Positions 34,970 to 43,693 are shown, numbered from the stretch's first letter. The stretch is DNA of 64,000 nt from Phycisphaerae bacterium (GCA_030426385.1 JAUHYI010000013.1:1-64000); one strand, 5' to 3'. A program made the numbers and translations. The notes: generated by a model from the letters alone, not told the origin.

Positions 34970-35244
34970 CCATGACCTCATGTGAAGAAAACAGTCTGTT
35001 ATCGAGATATCGGACGTTTCGGGCGATGGGGATGAAAGGAACATTGTTCACGGCGGTGGGGTCCTGACATACTCGGGATTTTATGAGGCAGAGCGATCAA
35101 ACCATCTAAGAGAGTTGTGCGAATTTGACTGAACCAGCCAGCATGGGATGATGAGATTGCCGGTCAAAATATCACGAAAATGACGATAAAAACGCTACGA
35201 ATCACGCCAACCCAGACTCGGCACTGCACACCACGCATCACATC
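34970..35244. other. Divergent intergenic region (promoter region of the sugar operon and the DASS gene)
   Basis: Separates the minus-strand operon from the + strand carrier gene. A TAAAAT on the minus strand near 35080 and a TTGACT near 35125 on the + strand are candidate promoter parts, but spacing to partner boxes is poor. No gene or repeat seen. Confidence 0.4.
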
Positions 35245-36711
35245 ATGACTAACGCGACAAAAACCAATAGCGTGCCCACCACAGTCAGCCATCGGCGAGA
35301 TATCTATCGCGCGGCGGTCATCAGCTCGACGGCTGTTTTCGCGTTGGTGGTTTATTTGATCTTGCCTGCGTCGATCAATGAATTGCAGCGGCGCATGATC
35401 GCAATTTTTCTGGTGGCGGCCATATTCTGGGCGACCGAGGTGTTGCCGTTGTTTGCCACGTCATTGATGGTGGTGGGTTTTCAGATTTTATTTTTAGCGG
35501 ATGTAGGCGGTTTGGCCAAAACGTTGCCCGCGATGTCGGCGATGCCCGACGGATCTATTTCATACACATCATTCCTATCCAGTTTTGGGTCGCCGATCAT
35601 CATTTTGTTTATGGGTGGATTTCTGCTGTCAGCGGCATTGACTAAACATAAACTGGATTTGGCGATCGCTGCGAAAATACTTAAGCCGTTGTCCGAGTCG
35701 CCGATGAAATTGATTTTCGGCGTGTTGTTTACCACGGCATTTTTTTCCATGTGGATGAGCAACACCGCGACCACCGCGATGATGTTGGCGATCGTGGCGC
35801 CGGTTTTGAAAAGTTTGCCCGATGATTCGCGGTTCGCGCGCGGCCTGATATTGGCGGTGCCGTTTGGTGCGAATGTGGGCGGAGTGGGGACACCGATCGG
35901 GACCCCGCCGAATGCGATTGCGTTTGGTAATATCAATGCCTCGGGTGATGCGCACCTGAGTTTTCTGGATTGGATGATGTTCGCGGTGCCGTTGGAACTG
36001 GTTTTGCTGGTGTTTATCGGGTTATTTTTATATTACGTGTATAGTCCGAAACGTAAACTCGATCTGAAAATGGCCGATGGGCCGACCACGATTACGTGGC
36101 GAGGCTGGATCACCACGATGATTTTGTTGTTGGCGATTGTGTTGTGGATGACAGGCGATTTGACCGGATTGAAATCGGCAGGCGTGGCGCTGTTGGTGGC
36201 CGCGTCGCTCACGGCGTTCGGCGTACTCGATCGTCATGATGTCGATTCGATTGACTGGAATATTTTGATACTGATGTGGGGCGGACTGTCGATGGGAGCG
36301 GCGATGGAAACGACCGGTTTGACCGGCTTGATCAACGAGATTGATTTCAACGCCATACCGGGCGGCGCCTGGGTGATCGGTATTGTGATTGCCGTGATCG
36401 CGGTGGGACTATCGACGTTTATGAGCAACACGGCAGCGGCCAACCTGATCGTTCCGATTGCGATGGCCTTGTCCGTGGGCGGGGCCAGCACGCGCATCGA
36501 ACTGGCGTTGTTGGCGGGCTTGTCCTGTTCGTTTGCCATGTCGATGCCGGTATCAACACCGCCGAACGCGATTGCGTTTGCCACCGGGCGTATTCCGGTG
36601 GGTTCGATGATACGCACGGGCACGGTGATCACGATTGTGTCGCTGGTGATTTTATTGCTGGGCTACCGCACGATTTTTCCGCTGGTGTTGCGCGGGGCCC
36701 TGACGCCTTGA
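35245..36711 (+). CDS. DASS-family (SLC13) sodium/dicarboxylate or sulfate symporter
   Basis: 488 residues with about twelve membrane segments. Both family SNT signatures are present: MSNTATTAMMLAIVAPV near residue 175 and MSNTAAANLIVPIAMAL near 395, each followed by a PPNAIAFG/A loop (GTPIGTPPNAIAFG and VSTPPNAIAFATG) where substrate and sodium bind. The substrate (di/tricarboxylate, sulfate or phosphate) cannot be settled; a carboxylate would fit with pckA downstream. The end of the coding region runs into an 8-bp repeat (36702-36741). Confidence 0.93.
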   Translation: MTNATKTNSVPTTVSHRRDIYRAAVISSTAVFALVVYLILPASINELQRRMIAIFLVAAIFWATEVLPLFATSLMVVGFQILFLADVGGLAKTLPAMSAMPDGSISYTSFLSSFGSPIIILFMGGFLLSAALTKHKLDLAIAAKILKPLSESPMKLIFGVLFTTAFFSMWMSNTATTAMMLAIVAPVLKSLPDDSRFARGLILAVPFGANVGGVGTPIGTPPNAIAFGNINASGDAHLSFLDWMMFAVPLELVLLVFIGLFLYYVYSPKRKLDLKMADGPTTITWRGWITTMILLLAIVLWMTGDLTGLKSAGVALLVAASLTAFGVLDRHDVDSIDWNILILMWGGLSMGAAMETTGLTGLINEIDFNAIPGGAWVIGIVIAVIAVGLSTFMSNTAAANLIVPIAMALSVGGASTRIELALLAGLSCSFAMSMPVSTPPNAIAFATGRIPVGSMIRTGTVITIVSLVILLLGYRTIFPLVLRGALTP

Positions 36712-36741
36712 CGCCTTGACACCATGACGCCTTGACGTGAT
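36702..36741. repeat. 8-bp tandem repeat (GACGCCTT type), overlapping the DASS stop
   Basis: Five units: GACGCCTT, GACGCCTT, GACACCAT, GACGCCTT, GACGTGAT. The stop codon TGA is in the second unit, so the protein end is defined by the repeat. Confidence 0.8.
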
Positions 36742-36771
36742 GGCGGTGACGCCGCGCTCAAGGACGGCGGC
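36742..36771. repeat. Half copy of hairpin family B, fused to family A
   Basis: GACGCC...AAGGACGGCGGCTA matches the right arm of the hairpin at 39468-39545 (AAGGACGGCGGCTAACG). It runs directly into the second 108-bp element. Confidence 0.55.
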
Positions 36772-36878
36772 TAGAGCGCTTTGCGTCATTGGTGGCCGCT
36801 TTGCAATCCGGATTGGTCACTTAAATGACCAGTCCAGCATGAATATATTTAGGCCAGAAATTATGCAAGACGCTTTAA
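36771..36878. repeat. 108-bp hairpin element (MITE-like), family A, copy 2
   Basis: Inverted copy of 990-1097 at roughly 75-80% identity by eye. The ends are CTAGAGCGCTTTGC and the complement of GCAAGACGCTTTA. The central palindrome (36810-36835) has changed bases yet keeps pairing through a G-T wobble. It lies between the convergent DASS gene and a small membrane-protein gene. Confidence 0.7.
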
Positions 36879-36938
36879 TGAGAAATCATGCGTGGGAAAT
36901 TCAGGCAAGCCGTATGAGGTGTGGCTGACAGTGCGAGG

Positions 36939-37226
36939 TCAAGCTGCGTGGCGATTGTGAAGCAGATGGGCGTGTGCCTGAGCGTGTGCTTGTTCTGTCT
37001 GTGCGTCGACAAGCACGGCGCCACGCAGCGGATTGGCGGGGGTGCCAGTCTCGACGAGTTTTTCGGTATCGCGTGAAGCGGTGAGCCCACGGTCGAAATA
37101 ATAACGTGCGCGTTTTTCCAGACGCCGTCGCAAATGCCAACCGAGATAAACACCTGTTGCGAAAATAACAAGACCCAGAATCGCAACGGCAAATCCCATC
37201 ACGAGATAAAAGGTAGATGCCACCAT
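36939..37226 (-). CDS. Small single-span membrane protein, function unknown
   Basis: 95 residues. One hydrophobic helix (about 6-30, FYLVMGFAVAILGLVIFATGVYLGW) is followed by a basic segment (HLRRRLEKRARYYFDRG), which places the C-terminus in the cytoplasm, and a polar His/Ala-rich tail (AQAHAHLLHN). No family recognised. GATATA/TATATA lies five to seven bases before the ATG with no Shine-Dalgarno, the leaderless pattern seen at other genes here. Overlapping frames on the same strand look like shadows. Confidence 0.65.
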   Translation of the reverse strand: MVASTFYLVMGFAVAILGLVIFATGVYLGWHLRRRLEKRARYYFDRGLTASRDTEKLVETGTPANPLRGAVLVDAQTEQAHAQAHAHLLHNRHAA

Positions 37227-37456
37227 CCCGGTATATATCGGATAGCATTTTGCGTGACTACATTGCCTGACCTTGGTTTTTTCTAATTTTGAGATAGGTT
37301 ATCTGGCATTTTTGAGTACGTCGTACCCGATAACACCATTCAATGTGATATCAATACTCGATCGCGCTTGCCAGTATGTGTTGACAAAAAGATCAACCGG
37401 GTAGGTTTCTAAATTGTTGTGTTTGTTTGCCGTTTGCTTACCGGATGCTTTTGCGA

Positions 37457-38173
37457 TCAGGCATCCGCTTGGCCACTCGTATCAGCATCGATTGCCTCGA
37501 CATGGTCAACTTCTGCGCTGGCAAGTTTGAACGCGGAAAATACTGCCAGGCCGAAAAACAGGATGTCCATGAAACCGAAACTATCCTTGAACGCATTGGA
37601 GCGGATCGAGGCGTAAAATATTTCGTATTTTACTCGGATCGTTTGTTCGATCTGATCGCGGTAAGCCGTTTGCTCATCGGATGACATGTTGTCCCATCTG
37701 GTTTGAGATGCTTGCCAGATGTCCGCCGGGTAGTCGGATTGATATTGATCGTCTTCGGGATCGGTATTTTCAGGCCAGGCGATTTCCTGGCCATCTGCTT
37801 CACGTTGTTCGACGATTTCGTCAGCGACGTAGGACACAAGCAGATCGCCGGTGTCCAATTCTGCGATGGACTCGTCGACATACACGGCCATGTCTTTGCG
37901 CAGATACAGTTCGATGGATAGCATTTTTCCCGCGAGGATAGCCGCGACAGTCAGGACCACCGCCAATGCTCCTGCGGCAATACCTCCACCGGTTACGTGT
38001 TCCGGGTTGACGCCGATTTTCCCGCCGATCAAGACGCCAAAGCCCACGAGGAATCCGACGCCCCATGCGATCCAACCGATTTCATAACCAGTGCCGTAGG
38101 CGATGCCCGCCCAGACCGCTGCGCCTAAAATTCCTGCGATCACGCCGCCTGCGATGGCTGCAATCCAATTCAT
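37457..38173 (-). CDS. Membrane protein of unknown function
   Basis: 238 residues; GGGAG lies nine bases before the ATG. Residues 1-85 form three Gly/Ala-rich membrane helices (IAAIAGGVIAGILGAAVWAGIAYG, GWIAWGVGFLVGFGVLIGG, GGIAAGALAVVLTVAAILAG). An acidic soluble domain (90-200, with NTDPEDDQYQSDYP) follows, and a final hydrophobic segment lies near 210. No family recognised. It faces the same way as the small membrane protein 230 bases downstream. Confidence 0.7.
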   Translation of the reverse strand: MNWIAAIAGGVIAGILGAAVWAGIAYGTGYEIGWIAWGVGFLVGFGVLIGGKIGVNPEHVTGGGIAAGALAVVLTVAAILAGKMLSIELYLRKDMAVYVDESIAELDTGDLLVSYVADEIVEQREADGQEIAWPENTDPEDDQYQSDYPADIWQASQTRWDNMSSDEQTAYRDQIEQTIRVKYEIFYASIRSNAFKDSFGFMDILFFGLAVFSAFKLASAEVDHVEAIDADTSGQADA

Positions 38174-38370
38174 AATGAAAGCTCCCGCGAAATTGTTCTG
38201 ATCGGAGATATGGTGATCAGATGGGTGACGTTCGCCCGGAAACCCCCGTTGGGTTTGGTGGTTGATCGCCAGAAAATAGTGAAATCATGATACTCGAAAA
38301 AGAGCGTCGGAACGACTCGGACGCCGTGTGACTATGCGGGCAGATTCGCCAGTCGCGTGTGTGGTGTTCA

Positions 38371-39123
38371 TCATGTGGATGGCTTGCCCGATCGACCATG
38401 GCGGATCAGTTTGAGATTGTTGTCCACAACCAACCCGATGCCCGGGGCATAGATTTTGTAGCTCTTACCGTTTTCGAGGGGCGAAGATTCTTCGGTGCCC
38501 AGGCATTGTGGGAAATGGCCCGCGGGGGTGCGCACCGCTTGGGTCACGCTGAGCACTTCGGCGCGATCCATGGCCACGCCGGGTGCGATCTCTTGATAGT
38601 AGCGTGAACCAATCAGTGGATCGCCGGACATGATCATGCCGAACCGCGCGTTGTTTTCACCCGCCAGCCACGATCCATCGTGAACAATTCTGCCATTGCG
38701 ATAGATCTCGACCTCTTCGCCGAAATAGTAAACGCTATTGGTGCGTGTGCTGATGGCAAAAAAGTTTCGCGAGATTTCGATCAGTTTGCCGTTTTCGGTT
38801 TCGCGTTCTTCGACGACGCGTGTTTCTACGCCGTCGACCATTTTCGTTTCGTCGAGTACGGTGATGATCAGGCGTTCATTGTTGTCTTCATAGATCCAAT
38901 GTTGGCCCGGCACGAGAATGAAATAGGGATTGGTGCCGGTGTGCGACAACTCAGCTTTGTCGACCTGGAAATGTGTGGTCCAGCCATCGTTGTTTTGGTC
39001 TTGATTGTGGTGATCGTTTTTTGCCGCGAATGTTTGCGTGGCGATCAATAGCATCAGGCCGAGCATGACTGCAGGCCAAGCGTTGGACGTCATGCGGGCA
39101 AAATAGGGGGGCGTGATAATCAT
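38371..39123 (-). CDS. Secreted protein of unknown function
   Basis: 250 residues from ATG 39123, where AAGGA lies nine bases upstream. Residues 1-34 form a signal peptide (PAVMLGLMLLIATQTFA, likely cut before AKND). The mature part has LVPGQHWIYEDNNERLIITVLDETKMVDGVETRVVEE and later YQEIAPGVAMDRAEVLSV and APGIGLVVDNNLKL, a pattern found in small extracytoplasmic proteins whose name I cannot give. A CATAAT at 39164-39169 on the minus strand could be the -10 box. Confidence 0.7.
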   Translation of the reverse strand: MIITPPYFARMTSNAWPAVMLGLMLLIATQTFAAKNDHHNQDQNNDGWTTHFQVDKAELSHTGTNPYFILVPGQHWIYEDNNERLIITVLDETKMVDGVETRVVEERETENGKLIEISRNFFAISTRTNSVYYFGEEVEIYRNGRIVHDGSWLAGENNARFGMIMSGDPLIGSRYYQEIAPGVAMDRAEVLSVTQAVRTPAGHFPQCLGTEESSPLENGKSYKIYAPGIGLVVDNNLKLIRHGRSGKPST

Positions 39124-39467
39124 GTCTGGATTCCTTTGCTTCCGGTCTTTTTTTATCGTCCAGATTATGCGTGCGGCATGACGTGAATACGAATTTTATG
39201 GGGTTTTTGCGATAGGAACAGGCGGTGAATGGATACATTATCGCTTGTTATCGCCATGGTCGCTGCAGTGGCCATGCCGGAGTTGTGAACATTTCGAATT
39301 GCCAAACACCACTTATACCCATCCCGTTAAAAACTCGCGCGGCCTCAATTTCCCCTTCACACAAACTCCCGGTATTCATCTGGAGCAAATAAAAGGGAGC
39401 TAATAAAAATCTACGCGCGAGTATTTATCGTAATCCGTATTATTACCAACCCCGTTTAGAAATCGTG

Positions 39468-39545
39468 CGTTAGCCGTCGCCCCTGGGCGGCGCGAGGGCC
39501 TGTGTTTTTCCCGCGATTCGCGTCACCCAAGGACGGCGGCTAACG
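39468..39545. repeat. Hairpin repeat family B, copy 1 (imperfect)
   Basis: Arms CGTTAGCCGTCGCCCC and GGACGGCGGCTAACG pair with a few mismatches around a 20-base loop. The sequence following, AAACTACGAAAACCACGC, is shared with copy 2 at 45445-45528 (AAACTACAAACCACGC), so the repeated unit is longer than the hairpin. Confidence 0.75.
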
Positions 39546-39619
39546 ATAAAACTACGAAAACCACGCGAGAAAACCACGCGCATAATTTTTGTGAGATTGG
39601 TATTGCTCACAATAGCACA

Positions 39620-39660
39620 GGGAAAATGCGGGGGGCGGGATGTGGGGGTGGGGTGGGGGG
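39620..39660. repeat. G-run tract next to the transglutaminase-like gene stop
   Basis: GGGGGGCGGGATGTGGGGGTGGGGTGGGG-like sequence on the + strand, ending at the stop of the minus-strand gene. Confidence 0.8.
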
Positions 39661-40407
39661 TTAGTGGATGAAATGGTTGTGGTAGCCGATGGCCGAGAAT
39701 CCATCGAGCGGATCATCAGCCACCGCCATGCGGAAGGATAGATGCAACAGGTCGTGGCCAAGTTGTTGAACCAGGGTATCGCATAGCTGTTTGTAAATGG
39801 GTTGGAAATGCGCTCGCGTCTCGGGATCGCGATAGATGTGACACGCGCGGATGGGGCGGCCATTGATGGCAAACAGGTAGCCGACGGATTGGTCGACCGT
39901 GATCCATCCCTCGGGCAGGAGGCATTCGGTGATGACGTGGCCATAGCCCGCGCTGGGATGACTGGCGAACACCAATCGCGAGGCAATGCCCACGACCTGC
40001 GTCAGAGCGCATAGCACCTGAGCCTGTTCATTGCACCACGCGTAGCGGGATTGGATGAGCTGTTCTTCGGTCAATCTACGATTGAACGGCAGGAGGGTGC
40101 CGTGTTTCTGTTCGTAGTAGCCAGCCCAGGCGACTTCTTCACAGACGAATTTTGTCAGGCGTTTGACCTGTTCGATCGGCGACGTGGCGTCCGCGATCAA
40201 TTTTTTGGCGATCGCTTCGAGTTCGGGTCGGCTGCCTGCGATGTAAGGCAGTCGGCTGGCGGTGTAGTGATTGTAGATAAAATTTTCGGTGACATCATTG
40301 ATGTCGATGTAGTTAAGCGCCTGTTCGAGATCAATGCCAGCCACGGGGGGTTTGAAGCGTTGGTCGATAGGACGCACGCGGTGCGTGGTGGAGGTGGTGT
40401 TCGACAT
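39661..40407 (-). CDS. Transglutaminase-like (TGc) domain protein
   Basis: 248 residues. The Cys-His-Asp triad of the transglutaminase/protease fold is visible: Cys in YAWCNEQAQVLCALTQVVGI, His in AGYGHVITECLLPEGW and Asp in WITVDQSVGYLF. The preceding SPIEQVKRLTKFVCEEVAW also fits. No signal peptide, so cytoplasmic. Members hydrolyse peptides or isopeptides; the substrate is unknown. No ribosome-binding site stands out at the ATG. Confidence 0.85.
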   Translation of the reverse strand: MSNTTSTTHRVRPIDQRFKPPVAGIDLEQALNYIDINDVTENFIYNHYTASRLPYIAGSRPELEAIAKKLIADATSPIEQVKRLTKFVCEEVAWAGYYEQKHGTLLPFNRRLTEEQLIQSRYAWCNEQAQVLCALTQVVGIASRLVFASHPSAGYGHVITECLLPEGWITVDQSVGYLFAINGRPIRACHIYRDPETRAHFQPIYKQLCDTLVQQLGHDLLHLSFRMAVADDPLDGFSAIGYHNHFIH

Positions 40408-40476
40408 GATGGGGCTTACGTAAAAAGTTTTGTTTTAACTTGCGGTTTGTGGTGACAAGCGAATTTGGCGATAAAT

Positions 40477-42063
40477 TTATAGATGATCCAGCACTGCGGC
40501 GAGAGTTCTTGCGCCGAGGTGGAAGCGATCGAGCCCGAAGTGTTCGTTGGGACTGTGAATGTTGTCGCTGTTTAGCCCGAAGCCAATGAGCAATGTGTCG
40601 AGTTTTAATGTGTGTTGAAAATCCGCAACGACAGGAATGGTGGCTCCTTCGCGCACCAGTGCGGGCGGCTTGCCGGTGATTTTTTGGATGGCCTGTGATG
40701 CGGCGTGCATGTGTGGCGAATCGATAGGCGTGGCCACGGGAGAAGCTTCGCCGTGGCGTGTGATGTGCCAGCGCAGATCGCCGATGGCTTGATCGCGTAG
40801 CCAGGCTTCAAATTGGTTGGCAACTTTTTTGGGATCCATGTTGGCGGGTATGCGGAAGCTGACCTTGGCACCGGCGAAGGCGGGGATGACGGTTTTGGCG
40901 CCGGGGGCCATGTAGCCGCCGTAGAGGCCGTTGATATCGCAGGCCGGCCGTGCCCATCGTCGGGTGAGTGTGTCGTGCTCGTGTTCGCCGAAGGGTTGGG
41001 CTCCGACATCGCCGAGGAACGCCTGTTCATTGAAATGGAGGATGTCCCATTGCTTGCGTTCGTCAGCGGTGACGGGCGCGACATCGTCATAAAAGCCGGG
41101 GATGGTGATGCGATTGTGGTCGTCGAATAGTTTGCCGAGCACGCGGGTTAATACGTTGGCAGGATTGGCGAGCGTGCCACCGTACACGCCTGAATGCAGG
41201 TCGCGGTCGGGCCCGTGCAATTGGATGTCGAAATACACGAGGCCGCGCAGGGCATAGGTGATAGCGACGGTGGGGCCGGGCGCGGTTGTGTCTGTGTTGG
41301 AGTCAGTCGATTTGGTTGGCGTGTTCGTTGATGCGGGGGAAAGTGTGGGGGGGAGTGGGGGTGTGGGGGCGTCCCACATGGAGGTGTCGCAGATGATGCA
41401 GAGGTCTGCGGCGAGTAGGTCGCGATGTTGCGCGATGAACGCGGGCAGGTTTTCGCTGCCGATTTCTTCTTCGCCTTCGATCAGTATTTTGATGTGGCAA
41501 GGGAATTGGCCGTTGTTCGTTTTGGCCCATGCCCGCAGCGCTTCGAGAAAACAGGCGACCTGTCCCTTGTCATCGCATGCCCCGCGCGCGTAAATGTGGC
41601 CCTCGCGCACCGTGGGTTCGAACGGTGGCGTCGTCCATGGCTCGATCGGGTCAGGCGGTTGCACGTCGTAATGCCCATAGAACAACACCGTGGGCGCATC
41701 GGCTGGTGCAGCGTCCGGTTTCGTACAGGCCACCACCGCGGGATGCCCCCCCCCATGCCCCCCCACATTTTCCCCCACATTCCCCCCCGCATTTTTCCCC
41801 GCGTTTCCTACCACTTTTTCCCCAGCATCGCCGTTAGGATGTTGGTTTTTTTTAAGGGTGTCACGACCATCGCCGGTGGGCATGATGCGCGTGTCCAACC
41901 CAGCGTCATTGAGTTGATCATGCACCCACTGGGCAGCGCGTTGGATGTCGGGAACGTGGGCCGCGTCGGTACTGACACTGGGGATGGCCAGGAATTGTGC
42001 GAGCCGATCGACCGCCTCGTCACGGTGTTGATCGAGATAGTTGAGGACATCGTTTAATGGCAT
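40477..42063 (-). CDS. M20-family metallo-dipeptidase
   Basis: About 528 residues from ATG 42063; an open frame to 42228 has no support. The di-zinc ligands are all present: His in VLFYGHYDVQPPDP, Asp in ARGACDDKGQVACFL, Glu in LIEGEEEIGSENLP, Asp in IICDTSMW and His in SPNEHFGLDRFH. The family usually has about 450-460 residues; the surplus comes from a Gly/Asn insert (NAGGNVGENVGG, about 90-120) before the first zinc ligand and a Pro/Thr/Ser insert near residue 255. Both are encoded by G-run repeats, in opposite orientations. Probably cleaves dipeptides. Confidence 0.93.
   Translation of the reverse strand: MPLNDVLNYLDQHRDEAVDRLAQFLAIPSVSTDAAHVPDIQRAAQWVHDQLNDAGLDTRIMPTGDGRDTLKKNQHPNGDAGEKVVGNAGKNAGGNVGENVGGHGGGHPAVVACTKPDAAPADAPTVLFYGHYDVQPPDPIEPWTTPPFEPTVREGHIYARGACDDKGQVACFLEALRAWAKTNNGQFPCHIKILIEGEEEIGSENLPAFIAQHRDLLAADLCIICDTSMWDAPTPPLPPTLSPASTNTPTKSTDSNTDTTAPGPTVAITYALRGLVYFDIQLHGPDRDLHSGVYGGTLANPANVLTRVLGKLFDDHNRITIPGFYDDVAPVTADERKQWDILHFNEQAFLGDVGAQPFGEHEHDTLTRRWARPACDINGLYGGYMAPGAKTVIPAFAGAKVSFRIPANMDPKKVANQFEAWLRDQAIGDLRWHITRHGEASPVATPIDSPHMHAASQAIQKITGKPPALVREGATIPVVADFQHTLKLDTLLIGFGLNSDNIHSPNEHFGLDRFHLGARTLAAVLDHL
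41325..41375. repeat. G-run repeat inside the M20 gene, G on + strand
   Basis: GGGGGAAAGTGTG and GGGGGGGAGTG units, read as Pro/Thr/Ser by the minus-strand gene. Confidence 0.8.
41745..41815. repeat. G-run minisatellite inside the M20 gene, G on minus strand
   Basis: On the coding strand, 12-15 base units such as GGGGGAAAATGTG and GGGGGGGAATGTG, read as Gly-Asn-Val-Gly. One of the few copies with C on the + strand. Confidence 0.85.
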
Positions 42064-42179
42064 GAGCAATTTCGCTTTGGATCGTGGTGCCGATCGTGAT
42101 CGGCCAAGCTGAGGTTGGTGTTCGTCGCGTGTCATGGTCATGCATGAAAAATGCGTGGCCGAAAATGCGTCAGAAAAGC

Positions 42180-42285
42180 GTATAAGAAACGCCGAGCATA
42201 CGCCGAAGAAACGCCGAAGAAACGCCAAGGAATAGCAGGGGTAGAGTGGGGGGGCTGGGGGGTAGAGTGGGGGGGGGTTAGGGGA
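42180..42285. repeat. Intergenic ACGCCGAAGAA repeat followed by a G-run tract
   Basis: Two to four copies of ACGCCGAAGAA-like units, then GGGGGGGCTGGGGGGTAGAGTGGGGGGGGG up to the stop of the Rieske gene. Confidence 0.7.
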
Positions 42286-42589
42286 TTTCTACCATGAGGT
42301 TGCCGTTTTCGATTTTGACGGGGTAGGTGGTGAGGGGGACGTCGCCTTCGAAATCGACATTTTTGCCGGTATCGATGTTGTAGGCATAGCCATGGAAGGG
42401 GCAGGTGAGCACTTTGCCTTCGACGTAGCCCTGGTCAAGTGGCATACCTGCATGGGGACAACTGTTATCGACGACGCGGAACTCGTCTTCGGTGCGGATG
42501 ACCAGCAACATGTTGTTTTCTGCGCGCACGCATTTGTGGCTGCCGGGTTCGAATTCGTTTTCAGCGCCGATCTCAATCCACTGACTCAT
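42278..42589 (-). CDS. Rieske [2Fe-2S] ferredoxin-like protein
   Basis: 103 residues with GGGAG before the ATG. The cluster ligands are in CPHAGMPLDQGYVEGKVLTCPFHGYAYN (CxH...CxxH). This is a stand-alone Rieske protein of the nitrite-reductase small-subunit or oxygenase-ferredoxin type that passes electrons; no reductase or oxygenase gene is adjacent. It shares a 38-base divergent promoter region with the next gene. Confidence 0.92.
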   Translation of the reverse strand: MSQWIEIGAENEFEPGSHKCVRAENNMLLVIRTEDEFRVVDNSCPHAGMPLDQGYVEGKVLTCPFHGYAYNIDTGKNVDFEGDVPLTTYPVKIENGNLMVEIP

Positions 42590-42612
42590 CGTGATGCTCC
42601 CTTTTAGATAGA

Positions 42613-42618
42613 TATAAT
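42613..42618 (+). promoter_or_regulatory. -10 box for the gene at 42628
   Basis: TATAAT nine bases before the ATG. Only 38 bases separate the two divergent start codons, so both promoters must overlap. Confidence 0.45.
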
Positions 42619-42627
42619 GCGGTCAGG

Positions 42628-43521
42628 ATGGTAAACGCATTGAGACAGGATTTCCAACAGCAAGTCGAAATAGTGGCCCGGCGCATGCTGGAGGCCGTGG
42701 CCGGTGAGAAGGCTGAAGCTGTCGTTGTGGATGTCGCTGAGGCTGTTGTTGGTGATGAGGCTGCCCCGTGTGTGGATGTAATCGTGGATGATGAAAACGT
42801 GGCGGGTCGCGTGGCAGGCGGGATGCGGGCATTGGTGCCGATAGCGTTGGCGATGCTGGATGGCCAGGCATGGACCGGGCGTGTGGTGTGGCCCGAATTG
42901 ATGCGCGATCACGATGGACACCATCGAGCTGAATATGAAGTGTTGGCCCGACATTTAGTCGCGGCAGGCGGAGGGAATATCGAGCGGTGTGCCCGTGGCA
43001 ATCCATCCGTTAATGCAGGGGAATGTGGGGAAAAAAGTGGAAAGGGAAGTGAGGGAAAAGGTGGGGGGAAAAGTGGGGGGGGATGTGGGGGGGAAAGTGT
43101 GGGTGTGGGAGAGGGATTGTGGTGGGCGATGTTGGCCGGTGATGATGATCGCGTTGATGCGTGCTTGAGTCATCCTGATTCTGCGGGTGCGTTGCATGAG
43201 ATGGGCCCCGACGAGAGTCTGGATGCGTGGACGTATCAGGAGTTGGTTGGATTGCATGCGCTGCACCGGTTGGCCAGGCGCAGTGGGCGCGATGATTGGC
43301 ATGAACGATTGCGCATGGCCACGCATTATCATCTGGAAAACACGCAGCCGGATAATGCGACGACGCAGCCGTGGGGATTGCCAGCGTTTGCCTCGTTTGC
43401 TGACACGCAATGTTTTGCCGAGCAACAACTCCATGACGCGATGACGCAAGGCGATGCGTGTGTATCGGGATTGCTGTTGGCCGATGCTGCGGTGGTGATG
43501 CGCCGCGTGCGTGGGACGTGA
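42628..43521 (+). CDS. Protein of unknown function with G-run insert
   Basis: 297 residues. No family recognised. The N-terminal 110 residues are Ala/Val-rich and acidic; WWAMLAGDDDRVDACLSHPD and WTYQELVGLHALHRLARRSGRDDWHERLRMATHYHLENTQPD suggest an all-helical repeat-like fold, and WGLPAFASFADTQCFAEQQLHDAMTQG also has the look of a conserved domain. A Gly/Lys/Glu insert (about 131-165) comes from a G-run repeat. Divergent from the Rieske gene. Confidence 0.65.
   Translation: MVNALRQDFQQQVEIVARRMLEAVAGEKAEAVVVDVAEAVVGDEAAPCVDVIVDDENVAGRVAGGMRALVPIALAMLDGQAWTGRVVWPELMRDHDGHHRAEYEVLARHLVAAGGGNIERCARGNPSVNAGECGEKSGKGSEGKGGGKSGGGCGGESVGVGEGLWWAMLAGDDDRVDACLSHPDSAGALHEMGPDESLDAWTYQELVGLHALHRLARRSGRDDWHERLRMATHYHLENTQPDNATTQPWGLPAFASFADTQCFAEQQLHDAMTQGDACVSGLLLADAAVVMRRVRGT
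43015..43110. repeat. G-run minisatellite inside the gene at 42628
   Basis: Units GGGGAATGTG, GGGGAAAAAAGTGG, GGGGGGAAAAGTG, in frame, G on the + coding strand. Confidence 0.85.
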
Positions 43522-43693
43522 GGCCCGTGTGATGGAGATGGAGATAGTCGCGAAGCATGTGAGGCGTTCGCGACGCGTGCATGTGGGATGGCGAGTTATA
43601 CGTGCGTGTGTTGTGTTGGTGAGTAGACGATGCGGGAAGAATTAATATTATGATTTCGTGGTATTTTCAACCCCGTTGGCTCGGTAATTAAAA

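Larger units (their letters stand above)
39124..39660. other. 538-base intergenic region with repeats
   Basis: Contains a partial repeat near 39315-39345 (CTCGCGCGGCC), the imperfect hairpin at 39468-39545 and a G-run tract at about 39620-39660 that ends at the next gene's stop. No gene is supported on either strand. Confidence 0.65.

Noticed and set aside
41481-41837. Proline- and glycine-rich alternative frames over the M20 gene
   Set aside because: Products of G-run and C-run repeats; the M20 frame has every zinc ligand.
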